Assembly (NCBI GenBank): GCA_003669055.1
Contig: RAYB01000021.1
Location: 1-64,000 of the forward strand
Direction: 5' to 3'
DNA length: 64,000 bases
DNA from: a bacterium 1XD21-70
GTDB taxonomy: Bacteria > Bacillota > Clostridia > Lachnospirales > Lachnospiraceae
Shown in pieces: positions 1 to 9,473 of this stretch. Below the pieces are notes generated by a model. That model was not told where the DNA came from. It did no database searches and worked only from the letters and a program-made list of their open reading frames with translations. The translations under genes were made by a program, and so were the position numbers. The stretch's first letter is position 1; every line of letters begins with the position of its first letter.

Positions 1-186
1 ACTCTTTTTATCTATAGTATTACTGATTTCATGAGACATGCCCCATCTTCTCTGCCGTTCTGATTCCGCCCCCGTTTCATCTGCCTCCCTCCCCTACATA
101 TTAATAATCACCGGAAACTCTCCAAAAAATGATTATTGCACTATTCCTCGTGTCCTTGACCAGTATATATAATCCCTGCAATTACA

Positions 187-843
187 TTATGTAATCATAT
201 TTTCCAGACCCGGATAATCTCCCAGATGTTTTTTTACATAGTTTCTCTTAAATGCCGCAAATTGGCTTGAACGGTTTAGCATCTCATTTAAACTTCTTTT
301 ATAACGCTGTGCCTCAGGATTATCTTTGTATTTCTTCAAGGTTTTAAAAAGAATACTCATGGTTTTGGCTAATTCTCTGATTCGATACTGACTTGCTGCC
401 TCACGAATCCCGGTATTCCTTAATTCAAAACAAGTCTGAATCAACTCTGCCGTCGTTTGTATCATCTCATCCTGAGATTTGCTATGTATCTCAACATGCC
501 CATCCAAAAATATATGATCCATGACCTCCTCTGGATCTACTGCACAGCAATCCAATATTTTATCATCATATTTTGATGCAGATTTTATCAGATTGCAATG
601 CCTGCATGAATAAAACAAATTATTCCAGTCAAAAACCAGTTCTTTTCTTTTTCGGTTGTGATGAGGTTTCAAATGTTCAACTTCTGGGTCTGACAGATAT
701 TTTAATTCACATATATAGCATTTGTCATGAGAATCTTCTTTTAATTGTCTGATAACATCTTTTTCGGAATAACTGCCACGAGATTTCTGTGATTCCACGC
801 TTAAAGACATCGGTGGAGTCAACGCTCTTTCTATCTTAACCAT
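187..843 (-). CDS. HNH endonuclease, PtuB-like (Septu-type defence)
   Basis: A 218-residue protein with a zinc-supported HNH nuclease core. A CxxC pair at residues 42 and 45 is followed by VEHLKPH (His57 as the likely first HNH histidine), NNLFYSC (Asn74/75) and a second CxxCN at 80-84. Nucleases of this layout cut DNA. The start codon lies 6 bases after the stop of the upstream ATPase gene, and the GGGGG ribosome site overlaps that stop, so the two are translationally coupled. An AAA ATPase followed by an HNH protein is the gene order of Septu (PtuA-PtuB) anti-phage systems. The assignment rests on motifs and order; some retron and other ATPase-HNH defence pairs look alike, but no reverse transcriptase is present here. 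Composition is AT-rich like the rest of the left end. Confidence 0.8.
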   Translation of the reverse strand: MVKIERALTPPMSLSVESQKSRGSYSEKDVIRQLKEDSHDKCYICELKYLSDPEVEHLKPHHNRKRKELVFDWNNLFYSCRHCNLIKSASKYDDKILDCCAVDPEEVMDHIFLDGHVEIHSKSQDEMIQTTAELIQTCFELRNTGIREAASQYRIRELAKTMSILFKTLKKYKDNPEAQRYKRSLNEMLNRSSQFAAFKRNYVKKHLGDYPGLENMIT

Positions 844-849
844 ACCGTC

Positions 850-2100
850 TTACCCCCTATTGGCAAACTCCAGTTTTAACCGATTATACTCAGCCGTAAA
901 CTCCGCTGCAAGGTAGTCAGGTATCTCGTCCAGATAATATTCCAGACTGTCGATTTCCGCGTATTCTGCGTCTGTCAATTCCTTTTTGTTAACCAGGTTC
1001 ACATACCGTTCATATTTCTTTCTCAATTCATCGGAAAGTCGATCTGCTCCAAAATACCCTTCTACAATTCCTTCATAGGGAAGTTTTTGCATTCCCTCTT
1101 TCACCAAAATATTTTTTTCTAAATCATAAATAACTGCATTTTCCAAAGAGTTTAATACAAATGGCGAATGCGTTGTTATAATAAACTGCAAATTCGGAAA
1201 AAGTTTCGTCAGGATCGGCAATATCTTTTTCTGAAGTTCCAGATGAAGATGAGTTTCAATTTCATCAATCAGCACGATCCCTTCTGTATCAAATCCATCT
1301 CGTAATCTCGTCTGAGCCTCCATACGCATAATTAAATCATTTACAATATCCAGAACAGCCGCATACCCACTGGATAACGTGTTAAAATCGAAAGGCTCAT
1401 GTCCAGCCTCTCTGATCGTAAATTGAAATGACGTAACATCAAATTCTAAAGAAAGAGTAGGATCAGAAAAAATATCTTTCATCACTTCTTCCAGGCGATG
1501 AAACCATCTATCGATCCTCTCCACAGTATTGTCCTTTACCTGCTGCTCTTTTGCAAAGGCTTTTGTTGCTTTTAAATTCACCAAATATTTTGCCAGCTTA
1601 TTCCCTGGCTTTTCTTCCAGCCCATAGCATGATTTCAAATTTACCTTTTCAATACTTTGATAAGTTTCAACCTGAAACTCTCGTTTATCTCCATAGTATG
1701 CCAGCAAAAACTGCCCGTTTTTATATTTTTCTCGCAATTCACCGTAAGAACAGCATGAAGAAACTGCTCCGCTTTCCCAATACTGAAGCACTCTGGCGCA
1801 CATATCCATATTTTTTATATGGTTTTCTTTTTCATGCCGCCCCTTTTCATCCTCAACGGGCTTATCTCGCATCTCCTTCCAGTAATTATAAGAGTTTTTT
1901 GCTTCTTCATATGGTTCATATCGATCAGAAATAATAAATTCCAAATGCTCTTTTAAGCTTTCCAGCGTACTAGTCTTTCCGCTGCCATTTTTCCCGGTTA
2001 AAATTAAATGTTTGCGTACCGTATCAGATAACGGAATCGCTATTCCATGTAAATGGCGAACAGACACAATATCTAATTTTGTCAGAAAAATATTCTCCAT
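850..2100 (-). CDS. AAA/ABC-type ATPase, PtuA-like (Septu-type defence)
   Basis: An OLD/RecF-like P-loop ATPase of about 416 residues, the likely sensor or motor partner of the HNH nuclease encoded next. GKNGSGKT (Walker A) lies near residue 40, LIDEIETHLH (Walker B) in the last third, and a switch-type ITTHSPFVL follows it, the usual pattern of ABC-type ATPases of the AAA_15/AAA_21 kind. A longer frame begins at 2,145, but that ATG lies inside the -10 element and has no ribosome site. The ATG at 2,100 is preceded by GGAGG with 8-base spacing, so I chose it. PtuA proteins form a complex with the HNH protein in characterised Septu systems. The pair lies outside the spoVAC repeats that bound the neighbouring island. 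Confidence 0.8.
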   Translation of the reverse strand: MENIFLTKLDIVSVRHLHGIAIPLSDTVRKHLILTGKNGSGKTSTLESLKEHLEFIISDRYEPYEEAKNSYNYWKEMRDKPVEDEKGRHEKENHIKNMDMCARVLQYWESGAVSSCCSYGELREKYKNGQFLLAYYGDKREFQVETYQSIEKVNLKSCYGLEEKPGNKLAKYLVNLKATKAFAKEQQVKDNTVERIDRWFHRLEEVMKDIFSDPTLSLEFDVTSFQFTIREAGHEPFDFNTLSSGYAAVLDIVNDLIMRMEAQTRLRDGFDTEGIVLIDEIETHLHLELQKKILPILTKLFPNLQFIITTHSPFVLNSLENAVIYDLEKNILVKEGMQKLPYEGIVEGYFGADRLSDELRKKYERYVNLVNKKELTDAEYAEIDSLEYYLDEIPDYLAAEFTAEYNRLKLEFANRG

Positions 2101-2143
2101 CCCTACTTCCTCCAAACCACATTGATATAAGCAGCTTTTTTTC

Positions 2144-2152
2144 ATTATAACA
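2144..2152 (-). promoter_or_regulatory. Extended -10 promoter of the Septu-like pair
   Basis: Read on the minus strand, TGT-TATAAT is an extended -10 element about 44 bases before the chosen ATG at 2,100. The -35 position (TAGGAA, 17 bases away) is poor, which fits an extended -10 promoter. Its position excludes the upstream in-frame ATG at 2,145 as a start. Confidence 0.55.
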
Positions 2153-2320
2153 AGTTCAAAAAAAAATTCCTACTATATTTTACCTATAATTTAAAATCTT
2201 TTCATTTTTCTCTTAATTTTCGCTATATCAATCAGCTTTATTCTATGTATGCAAAAAGCTGGACAATAAAAGGCGTTCCCTCTCATCATCCGGCTCTTCG
2301 CACGTACTTTTATGTCCTTT

Positions 2321-2451
2321 TCACAGGATTCCCAGTGCAATCCCGCCCCAATAAATCACCCCCAGCACCCAACTGCTCAAAACCCCATACAAAATCACAG
2401 GCCCCGCAATCGTAAAGATCTTACACCCGATCCCAAACACCTGTCCCTCCG
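2321..2451 (-). pseudogene. Duplicated 3' end of spoVAC (island boundary, attR-like)
   Basis: The minus strand encodes the last 43 codons of SpoVAC in frame (from EGQVFGIG to a TGA at 2,321) with no 5' part. Positions 2,348-2,451 match 16,063-16,166 of the intact spoVAC at 102 of 104 bases; homology stops abruptly at 2,451/2,452. Beyond 2,348 the two copies diverge but both stay open: this copy ends IYWGGIALGIL and the intact gene ends IYWIGGVMGII. I infer that this is the displaced original tail of spoVAC, left when an element integrated into the gene end. Confidence 0.85.
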
Positions 2452-2786
2452 AATGAGTCAATATAGGCACAAAAAAATTTTATAAAAAAATTATAATATT
2501 ACAGTTATATTTTAGTTATTCTATTTATTTTCAGGTTTTAACTGTAACAATATCATATTTACATTAAATATAGCGATATGTTTATAATATTCTATTTGTT
2601 TTTATTTCCAACAAACGATTATCCCAAAACTATTCTGAAATCCTCCACACATTATTATATAAACTCTCCAAACATCCAATATTCCCTTTAGCCAAATTTC
2701 TTTTTATCTCCATTGGCCAACTCTTTGACACACGCATATACAAAAAGCAAGATGATAAATTTTATTATACCACCCTGCCTTTCTTG
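2452..2786. other. AT-rich intergenic stretch at the island's left end
   Basis: This stretch follows the spoVAC tail and is strongly AT-rich, with long A and T runs. I found no open frame with a ribosome site, no clear hairpin terminator and no RNA gene. Element-end sequences needed for recombination could lie at its right side next to 2,451, but nothing identifies them. Confidence 0.4.
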
Positions 2787-3005
2787 TCACTCTAGCACTT
2801 CCACCTGATACTGCTCTGCTATCTTCTTTACTTTATCTGCTGACTCTTTTGTTTCTGCCACGATCTGTTGAATACTTTTCATCTCCAGCAATGTCTGATA
2901 TATAAAAATTCCTTTTTTCACACCTCTATTTTCAATCACCTGACTATATGAACACATATTCCTGACCTTCTCTCCAATTTCTTCTGATTTATCGCTCTTC
3001 CAATT
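2787..3005 (-). pseudogene. C-terminal fragment of a Rpn-type PD-(D/E)XK nuclease/transposase-like gene
   Basis: About 72 codons are open on the minus strand, starting right after an in-frame stop and ending at TGA 2,787. The peptide contains RNMCSYSQVIENRGVKKGI and then a charged helix. This looks like the tail of the Rpn family (PD-(D/E)XK nuclease family transposase-like proteins), in which a 'MCN.S..IEERG...G' segment follows the nuclease domain. No nuclease domain and no start or ribosome site are visible, so it is a decayed remnant. The family call is from memory of that tail motif only. Confidence 0.45.
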
Positions 3006-3064
3006 TTAGATTAACATAAAAATCTACACGGAAACATACCTACTCATTTTCAAAAATACATTCA

Positions 3065-4090
3065 TTAATCCTTTTCAAAAATGCCCAGCCGTCTCACAAT
3101 CTCCTCCGGTTCTGGTAGCATTTCTTTCATATTATCCGGCAAAGAACTACAGAGCTGATATGTCGCCACCCCTATGGGAACATTCGACCTTTTTAGTGCG
3201 TACTCCACATAGGTTCTGTCTTTGCTCTTACAAATAATAATCCCGATAGATGAATTCTCATCAGGTAGCTTTACCTGTTCATCTAAAGCAGTCAAATAAA
3301 GTTGCATCTTTCCCGCATACTCCGCCTCAAACTCCCCTATTTTCAGTTCAATCGCCACCAAACACCTTAATCTTCGATGAAATAGAAGCAAATCGATATA
3401 TAAGTCCCGACTCCCAACAACTAAGTGATATTGATTTCCTAAAAAAGAAAAGTCTCCTCCCATCTCAATCAAAAAAGCTCTGATATGGTTTACCAACTGC
3501 ACTTCCAGTTCATGCTCGGTATATTCAGGAGACAGTTCTGCAAAATCAAACGTATATTCGTCCTTCACAGCCAATTTTGCCTGTATTCGCCGTTCTTCTG
3601 GAAGCGTCAAGTCAAAATTTGTCTGATTCAGAAGATATTTTTCATACGTCTTAGCCTCAATAAAATTAATCAGAACTCGCTTTGTCCAGCCAAATCTCTT
3701 TGTCATCTGAATATAAAACTCTCTCTGTAAATCATCTTTACATTTTTCCATAATAGCGATATTGTTGCTCCAGCTAATTTCTCGCACCAGCGGCGCGAGT
3801 TTTTCAGAATTGCAATATGTCAGATAAAAATTACGCATTCTCCACAGATTCGCCGCTGAATATCCCTGCGTTCCTGGGAACTCCTTTTGCAATTCTTTCG
3901 CCAATATCTGTACAATGGATTTTCCCCATCCCTTTTCTCTTTGCTGACGATATATTTCTTCACCGATTTCCCAGTAAAGATTAATAGTTTCTGTATTTAT
4001 CATTTTAATTGCCTGAAATTGCTTCCTTTGAATCAATTCCTTAATTTCATTTACAAAAGGCTGATATATAATAATATCCATATCCATCAT
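3065..4090 (-). CDS. YhcG/DUF1016-type PD-(D/E)XK nuclease
   Basis: A 341-residue protein with the two-part layout of the YhcG (DUF1016) family. The N-terminal helical domain contains NLYWEIGEEIYRQQREKGWG and LWRMRNFY, and the C-terminal PD-(D/E)XK fold contains DLYIDLLLFHRR (metal-binding Asp) followed by AIELKIGEF (the E-x-K pair). The family is common in defence islands and near restriction genes; its exact role is not established. Full length, no frameshift. GAAAGG lies only a few bases before the ATG-ATG at 4,090/4,087, so the true start could be either or the Met at 4,081. It follows the helicase gene in the same direction but is separated by a 27-base palindrome, so it may be a separate unit. 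Confidence 0.8.
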   Translation of the reverse strand: MMDMDIIIYQPFVNEIKELIQRKQFQAIKMINTETINLYWEIGEEIYRQQREKGWGKSIVQILAKELQKEFPGTQGYSAANLWRMRNFYLTYCNSEKLAPLVREISWSNNIAIMEKCKDDLQREFYIQMTKRFGWTKRVLINFIEAKTYEKYLLNQTNFDLTLPEERRIQAKLAVKDEYTFDFAELSPEYTEHELEVQLVNHIRAFLIEMGGDFSFLGNQYHLVVGSRDLYIDLLLFHRRLRCLVAIELKIGEFEAEYAGKMQLYLTALDEQVKLPDENSSIGIIICKSKDRTYVEYALKRSNVPIGVATYQLCSSLPDNMKEMLPEPEEIVRRLGIFEKD

Positions 4091-4098
4091 ATCCTTTC

Positions 4099-4125
4099 AA
4101 CTCTCGCACCAGTGGTGCGAGAGTT
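4099..4125. repeat. 27-base near-perfect palindrome between helicase and yhcG-like genes
   Basis: Two 13-base arms (AACTCTCGCACCA / TGGTGCGAGAGTT) surround a single central G. The core CTCGCACCAGTGGTGCGAG (4,103-4,121) recurs with two changes at 3,781-3,799 inside the yhcG-like gene, where it encodes LAPLVRE. No T tract follows on either strand, so an intrinsic terminator is unlikely. It could be an operator or a REP-like element. Confidence 0.7.
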
Positions 4126-4196
4126 AGTGACACCATTAATGATTATCCTTCTTAATACTCATAAAAGAAATAACTTCCGCCTTTTGAAAGCATGAA

Positions 4197-7100
4197 TCAA
4201 TCACTAAAATATCTTTTCCATCCATTACGAATCAATTCATCAGCTTTCGGTAAAGCATATTTCAAAAGTTTATCCGCAAGAGTGATTGTCCCTGCTGGCA
4301 GCAAAATACTGCTTTCACACCACATCGCCGGATATGCCGCAATCTTGCATCTTTTATTTTGCATGGCAACAAAATGATGTATCCCATCCCCAACTATTTT
4401 ATATTCCGCTCCCAAAGCATTTAATGGTTCCAGCAATTTTTCCTGTTTATCATAAGACAATTCTGACGGAAGACTGGAATTTTCGCACCATTCCAACAGC
4501 TCTAGCGCCGCAAAACGGTCTAACAAGCCATGAACCCGTTGATTCCAGTAATGCATCAGACATTCATGGCAGGCACTGTCACATCCGGCATGGCAGCTTA
4601 CCAAAATCTTTTTTGTTTCCTCCATCAACTCCTCTGTTCTTTCCGCTAATGCAGAACAATACCCTGCTCCACTGGAAAGACTGTCAAACAAAAAGACATC
4701 TACATATGCTTTAATACCATCTTCGGAATATCGCAGCCGATATCCGCTTTTGATTTCATTGAATTCAATATCCAGCAAGCGTCCACCTGCCAAAGTCATA
4801 GCCTCAGCTAAAGTCTGGCCGGCTCTTCGTATCCAAAGCCCTCCAGGATTTACATTTATTTGTTTCGCATCAAGGGAAATCTCATACACCACCATGTCTG
4901 TCCTAAACTGGTTGCCCAGATAGGTGTTTACAACCCTTCCTGCCCCATGATGACAGCTATAATTTGTATACGGATGACGATACGGTTTATATATCTTCCT
5001 AAGAATCCCTTCGTCATCCCCGGGAACTGCAGCCCCACAATCTTTACAGACCATAAAACCTGTAGATTTCGGCCCTTTATTCAAGATAATTAACGGATCA
5101 TCGGATCTCTTTGAATAGTGCAGGTTTCTAAAACCGATTACCGTCTCCATCTCACTTTCCTTGGGTGTAATAGAGTAACAAGGTTCCTCCGCATAAGTCA
5201 TTTCTGCTTCAGCCCCTACTTCCTTGGCACTTGTTCCATTGACAGGCGCAAATCCCCATGGTTTAAGCATATTTTGACTCCGAATAGTTGATTTTCCACA
5301 AAATGGGCATTGGTCTTCATGCTTCAGTCCCATCCAATTGCAGGCAGAGTCTCCACAATAGTATAGATCTTTAAAATATTCTTTGCTTTCAAAAAAAGGC
5401 AGGGCAGGGTGTTCCTGCTCATCCGCACGAAATTTTGAATGAAAGCTGTAAATACCGCCTGATTTATAAGTAATCTTATTAATCACCACCAGCCGCCCAG
5501 GTGCGTATTCACTAATCCCTATGTCCAAAGCGCGTTCCGGCTTTTCTTTAATGGATGATCCCTTTTCATTTTCCACATGAAAACCCACAACATCTTTAGG
5601 AAAAGAATATGTTGGAAAAATCCCTCTTTCCAAAAAAACGTCCAGCACACTCTTTTCCTGGTGGTTATCACCATCCTGATACTCCTCTGGAAATTCTTCC
5701 GTGCTTTTTCTCAGTTCCTCCAGTTGAGTCAAAATTTCTTTTTTATATTCCGCTATATCGAAATCTATCCCTTCTGGAATGAGCGTTTCCAACTCAAAAT
5801 CCGATTCTCTTTTCCCACTGATAAACTTTTCAAAATTTTTAAAATCATTCCGGAAAAAATCACCAATCCCAACTTCGTCCGCCCCTGCCTCCATCATGTC
5901 AAAAAACTCTGTAGCACAAATTACATTCATATGTCGATATGCTAATTTTTTATTGTCAACATCAATCCATGGTGTTCTGGGAACGCCGGAAATGATTTTT
6001 TCAGGATTATGAAAGTAATAGCTGTCATGAGGTCTATTGTCTGTATATGTAACGATTGTGGATATTGCTGCGCTTTTCCGGCCTGCGCGCCCGGCGCGCT
6101 GCTGGTAATTTTCCCTCATAGGGGGAATATTTCTCAAGCCAACCGCTGTCAGCGAACCAATATCAATACCTACTTCCATAGTCGTAGTACAGCTCAATAT
6201 ATCTACCGGACGATCATTGTCCACATGGACATTTTGAAACCTCATTTCAAAATCTTCCGTAGTTGACCATGTTTTTTGCCGTTGATCCTTATGGGAAAGC
6301 TGGGCTGTATGTTCCTCTGTATTAATACGCGTCATATATGCCTGCGGATCACCATGCACCGCTCTTAAAACAGGCGCCCGCCAGAATTTGAGCCCATCAA
6401 AATCTTCCTGCGTCATCTTTCTGGGAATCCCTTTCCCACAGTGTACGCATTTTCCCCACAATGTGAAAGGAAACACACCGCTGCATCTGGGGCATTTATA
6501 CCATTCATGATTTTCACCAAAGTGTAACATAATCATATCTGAATTGAGATACATAGAGGATGTATGATTGCCTTTGGCAAGGAACCTGCATAACTGTCCG
6601 ACCACAATTTGAATCTGAGCCTTTGTGAATCCCTGGGCTTCCAACATCTTCCTGATTCTGGGCGGCAATTCGTTTCCATTCCCGATTCCCAGCCTGGGAT
6701 ATGCAGTAATATTTCTTCGCACGTCATCATCAATTTCAGATCCTACCGCATACTGTGAAGTCATGATTTCCATTGCCCATGCGGAGAACAGCACCTTGAA
6801 CTCATCTAATGATATCTCAATTTCTGCTTCCTCCAGCTCCTCTTCGATTTCGTCAAAAGTCTCACCACCAATATTACAAGGTTCTATCCAACATAATCCC
6901 GCATCCGTCAGAGACCGAAAGCTACTACACAACTGTCTCAGCAAATGTTCATAGTACTGACTTGGCTTGTGTTTAAAATGTGTGTCTATGACAATATTAT
7001 ATTTTATCTTGTCCTTCTTTTTTTCATATAATTCCCCCATTTTCTTTAGGTCATCCAACAATTCTGTTTCATTATTTCCATAGAAGAATTGAAGTTTATT

Positions 7101-9473
7101 TTTGTAGGCAACTTTCAGAAAAACCGCATACAAATTATCCAATTTTGGAACTTTATTATTTCGTGCCGCCCAATCCTGGAGTTCCTTTGCTGCAACTGTC
7201 AAGGCTTTTTTCATGACCCATTCATCTGCCGCGCGGGTCAAATCCCTTGCCAGAACAGCCGCACGCTGTCTGCTGTCTGAAAACAGCAAAACCTTTCGTC
7301 CTCCGTTGGCCTCATCCTTATATTGAGAAACAGGCGGCTGTACATAAAATTGCTCTGATACCAGATTGAAAAACGGTTCATTTCCTTTGGTAACAAAATC
7401 GGTTGCCTCAAAGCGCATTTTGTCGCATTTAGGGCAAGTCCCAAAAGTCCATAAATCCGGTCTTCCCTTAATTTCCACATCACAACAGAACGCTACCTGA
7501 ATACAGCTATTCTCCCCATCAGGCTCCCCGGAAAATTTGTCCAGGTATCCTGTCATCGCATTCAGATATGCGGTTTGAATCTTCTTGTTTCTTTTACTTC
7601 TTTTAAAGTCGCTATCCTGAAGAATCGGATAAAAAAGAAGTTCTTTCAAGTTATCCGTAAACTGGATACCCGGCTCATTCCAGACAAAAGGTTTTTCATG
7701 TTCAGATACGTCCATATAGCCGCGCAGAAACAATGCACCGCAAGATCGCTCATTCAGCAGTTCATATATCATGCCTCCACATTTGCAGCGTGTTCCCGGT
7801 TTTCGCAGATAGACACGACCTAATCCAAGCCTTGCATCCTCATAATTTTTTTCTGTGCAGGATGGATTCGAACAGGCATAAATTCCCTGCAATCCCCGAA
7901 ACATCATATGCAGTCTGGCAGGATACAGCACCTTCCCCTCAGTATTTTTTGCAAATGGAGCGATTGCAAGCAATACACTGGTGGCCTTTTCCGCTGCAGA
8001 TGATTCACTTTCTGGGAACGCAATTTTCACTAATTTCTTAAAGCTGACTGCATGCCCCCCGGTTTGTTTTATAATCCGCAACATAGGATTGCACAAACGC
8101 AAACAATCATACAGCCATGTTTCCACATTTCCTTCCTCCTCAGAGCCATTGTATACAGGAAAATCTACCCTCTTGGCAAAATCCATAATTGCCAGATAGC
8201 GCCCATTCCACTCCTGCTGCAATGCATCCAGATCGTAATCTATAAGAACAATCGGATCAAACTCTCTGCCGTTTTCCGGAAGTTTCTCCGCCTTTCCCTT
8301 GATCAATACAAACGTATTTTTATTTTTTTGCTGGGCACTTAAATCATAAGCAAATTGGTATACTTCTTTCTCCTTTTCTTTTCCTGAAGGAACGCTGGCG
8401 CTGGTAAGAATAAACTGTACCTGATTACGGTTAATACACAGCTTATGAAATAATCTGCGAACTAAAAGAGCAACTTCTCCTCCAGATGAACCTCGATACA
8501 TATGGGCCTCATCCATAATGAACAATAACTTATTCTCCGGATCGCTATTAATCCATTCTTTCGTCCTATTCCAAATTTCCTTTTCAATGGGACGCATCAA
8601 CATATATTCCAGCATAGAATAATTTGTAATCAATATGTCAGGACAATACTGATGCATTTCATGTCGGGTTATTAACTCCGCATCCTCCGGGTCTGTCAGG
8701 CAATCCTCCTGTTTTCGCAACCGCTCCACAAACGTTTCCAAATCTTTTTTAGATGGATATTTTCCAAGTTCACGGAGCTTTTTCTTAGTTTCTTCCGGTT
8801 GCTTAAGAATATCTTTCTCCATCGTATTCGCCAAATTCAAGTTCTGATCTCTGTCAGCTCTGCCTGAATATGGTGTACGACCAGTATACATTCCAAATTG
8901 CACTACCCGGCTTCCCGGAGCCAATTCATTGATTAAGCTATGAAAACCGTTTTCACCATTGCCAATCATGCGGCGAAGTCTTCCCAACTGATCAGAAACC
9001 AACGCATTCATTGGATACAGCATGATTGCCCGTACCCCGCGAATCTCCCATGTTCTGGGAGAACGCATTTGCTCCAGAACCAGTTTGCTCACCATCGGCC
9101 ACATAAAACATTCTGTTTTTCCAGAACCGGTACCTGTAGCAATGAAAAGGTCTTGGCCTTGATAAAATGCTTCCAAGGCTTCCATCTGGTGTTTGTATGG
9201 GGTCTTAAACACGCCTAAATCCAACTCTGCCATTTTTAGAAGAATTCTTTTAACATCTGTCTCCAACGCTGCGCCGTTAATTCCCCCTTCCGCTTCCAGA
9301 TAAGCGGGATTAGCCTCTATATAAGGTTCCTGGAAAACCATTCCTGCCTTTTGCAGTTCTTTTTCACACGCAGCACGTAATGCGTCATTTTTGCCAAGAT
9401 ATTCCGTATTGATATAATCCAGCAGCCGGTTTCTGATGGCATCATAAGTGTTTCTTACTCCATACTTATCCAT
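4197..9473 (-). CDS. Giant DUF1998-type SF2 helicase, DruE-like
   Basis: A 1,758-residue superfamily 2 helicase, probably the DNA-translocating core of a phage-defence system. Motifs in order: ATGTGSGKT (112-120), MLYPMNALVSDQ (motif Ia, about 151-162), DEAH (321-324), LTSAS (357-360), a long insertion, TTTMEVGIDIG (about 1,091-1,101) and QRAGRAGR (about 1,123-1,130). The C-terminal part matches DUF1998, with FDSLSSGAGYCS near 1,596 and a CHAGCDSACHECL cysteine cluster near 1,635. At least five further CxxC pairs are spread along the chain, so several zinc knuckles are likely. Length and layout fit Druantia DruE (1,800-2,100 residues) better than DISARM DrmA, which is shorter. It is the last gene of a four-gene operon and overlaps the preceding gene by 8 bases. 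A Druantia link is inference; the partners do not match DruA-D, DruH or a methyltransferase. Confidence 0.85.
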   Translation of the reverse strand: MDKYGVRNTYDAIRNRLLDYINTEYLGKNDALRAACEKELQKAGMVFQEPYIEANPAYLEAEGGINGAALETDVKRILLKMAELDLGVFKTPYKHQMEALEAFYQGQDLFIATGTGSGKTECFMWPMVSKLVLEQMRSPRTWEIRGVRAIMLYPMNALVSDQLGRLRRMIGNGENGFHSLINELAPGSRVVQFGMYTGRTPYSGRADRDQNLNLANTMEKDILKQPEETKKKLRELGKYPSKKDLETFVERLRKQEDCLTDPEDAELITRHEMHQYCPDILITNYSMLEYMLMRPIEKEIWNRTKEWINSDPENKLLFIMDEAHMYRGSSGGEVALLVRRLFHKLCINRNQVQFILTSASVPSGKEKEKEVYQFAYDLSAQQKNKNTFVLIKGKAEKLPENGREFDPIVLIDYDLDALQQEWNGRYLAIMDFAKRVDFPVYNGSEEEGNVETWLYDCLRLCNPMLRIIKQTGGHAVSFKKLVKIAFPESESSAAEKATSVLLAIAPFAKNTEGKVLYPARLHMMFRGLQGIYACSNPSCTEKNYEDARLGLGRVYLRKPGTRCKCGGMIYELLNERSCGALFLRGYMDVSEHEKPFVWNEPGIQFTDNLKELLFYPILQDSDFKRSKRNKKIQTAYLNAMTGYLDKFSGEPDGENSCIQVAFCCDVEIKGRPDLWTFGTCPKCDKMRFEATDFVTKGNEPFFNLVSEQFYVQPPVSQYKDEANGGRKVLLFSDSRQRAAVLARDLTRAADEWVMKKALTVAAKELQDWAARNNKVPKLDNLYAVFLKVAYKNKLQFFYGNNETELLDDLKKMGELYEKKKDKIKYNIVIDTHFKHKPSQYYEHLLRQLCSSFRSLTDAGLCWIEPCNIGGETFDEIEEELEEAEIEISLDEFKVLFSAWAMEIMTSQYAVGSEIDDDVRRNITAYPRLGIGNGNELPPRIRKMLEAQGFTKAQIQIVVGQLCRFLAKGNHTSSMYLNSDMIMLHFGENHEWYKCPRCSGVFPFTLWGKCVHCGKGIPRKMTQEDFDGLKFWRAPVLRAVHGDPQAYMTRINTEEHTAQLSHKDQRQKTWSTTEDFEMRFQNVHVDNDRPVDILSCTTTMEVGIDIGSLTAVGLRNIPPMRENYQQRAGRAGRKSAAISTIVTYTDNRPHDSYYFHNPEKIISGVPRTPWIDVDNKKLAYRHMNVICATEFFDMMEAGADEVGIGDFFRNDFKNFEKFISGKRESDFELETLIPEGIDFDIAEYKKEILTQLEELRKSTEEFPEEYQDGDNHQEKSVLDVFLERGIFPTYSFPKDVVGFHVENEKGSSIKEKPERALDIGISEYAPGRLVVINKITYKSGGIYSFHSKFRADEQEHPALPFFESKEYFKDLYYCGDSACNWMGLKHEDQCPFCGKSTIRSQNMLKPWGFAPVNGTSAKEVGAEAEMTYAEEPCYSITPKESEMETVIGFRNLHYSKRSDDPLIILNKGPKSTGFMVCKDCGAAVPGDDEGILRKIYKPYRHPYTNYSCHHGAGRVVNTYLGNQFRTDMVVYEISLDAKQINVNPGGLWIRRAGQTLAEAMTLAGGRLLDIEFNEIKSGYRLRYSEDGIKAYVDVFLFDSLSSGAGYCSALAERTEELMEETKKILVSCHAGCDSACHECLMHYWNQRVHGLLDRFAALELLEWCENSSLPSELSYDKQEKLLEPLNALGAEYKIVGDGIHHFVAMQNKRCKIAAYPAMWCESSILLPAGTITLADKLLKYALPKADELIRNGWKRYFSD

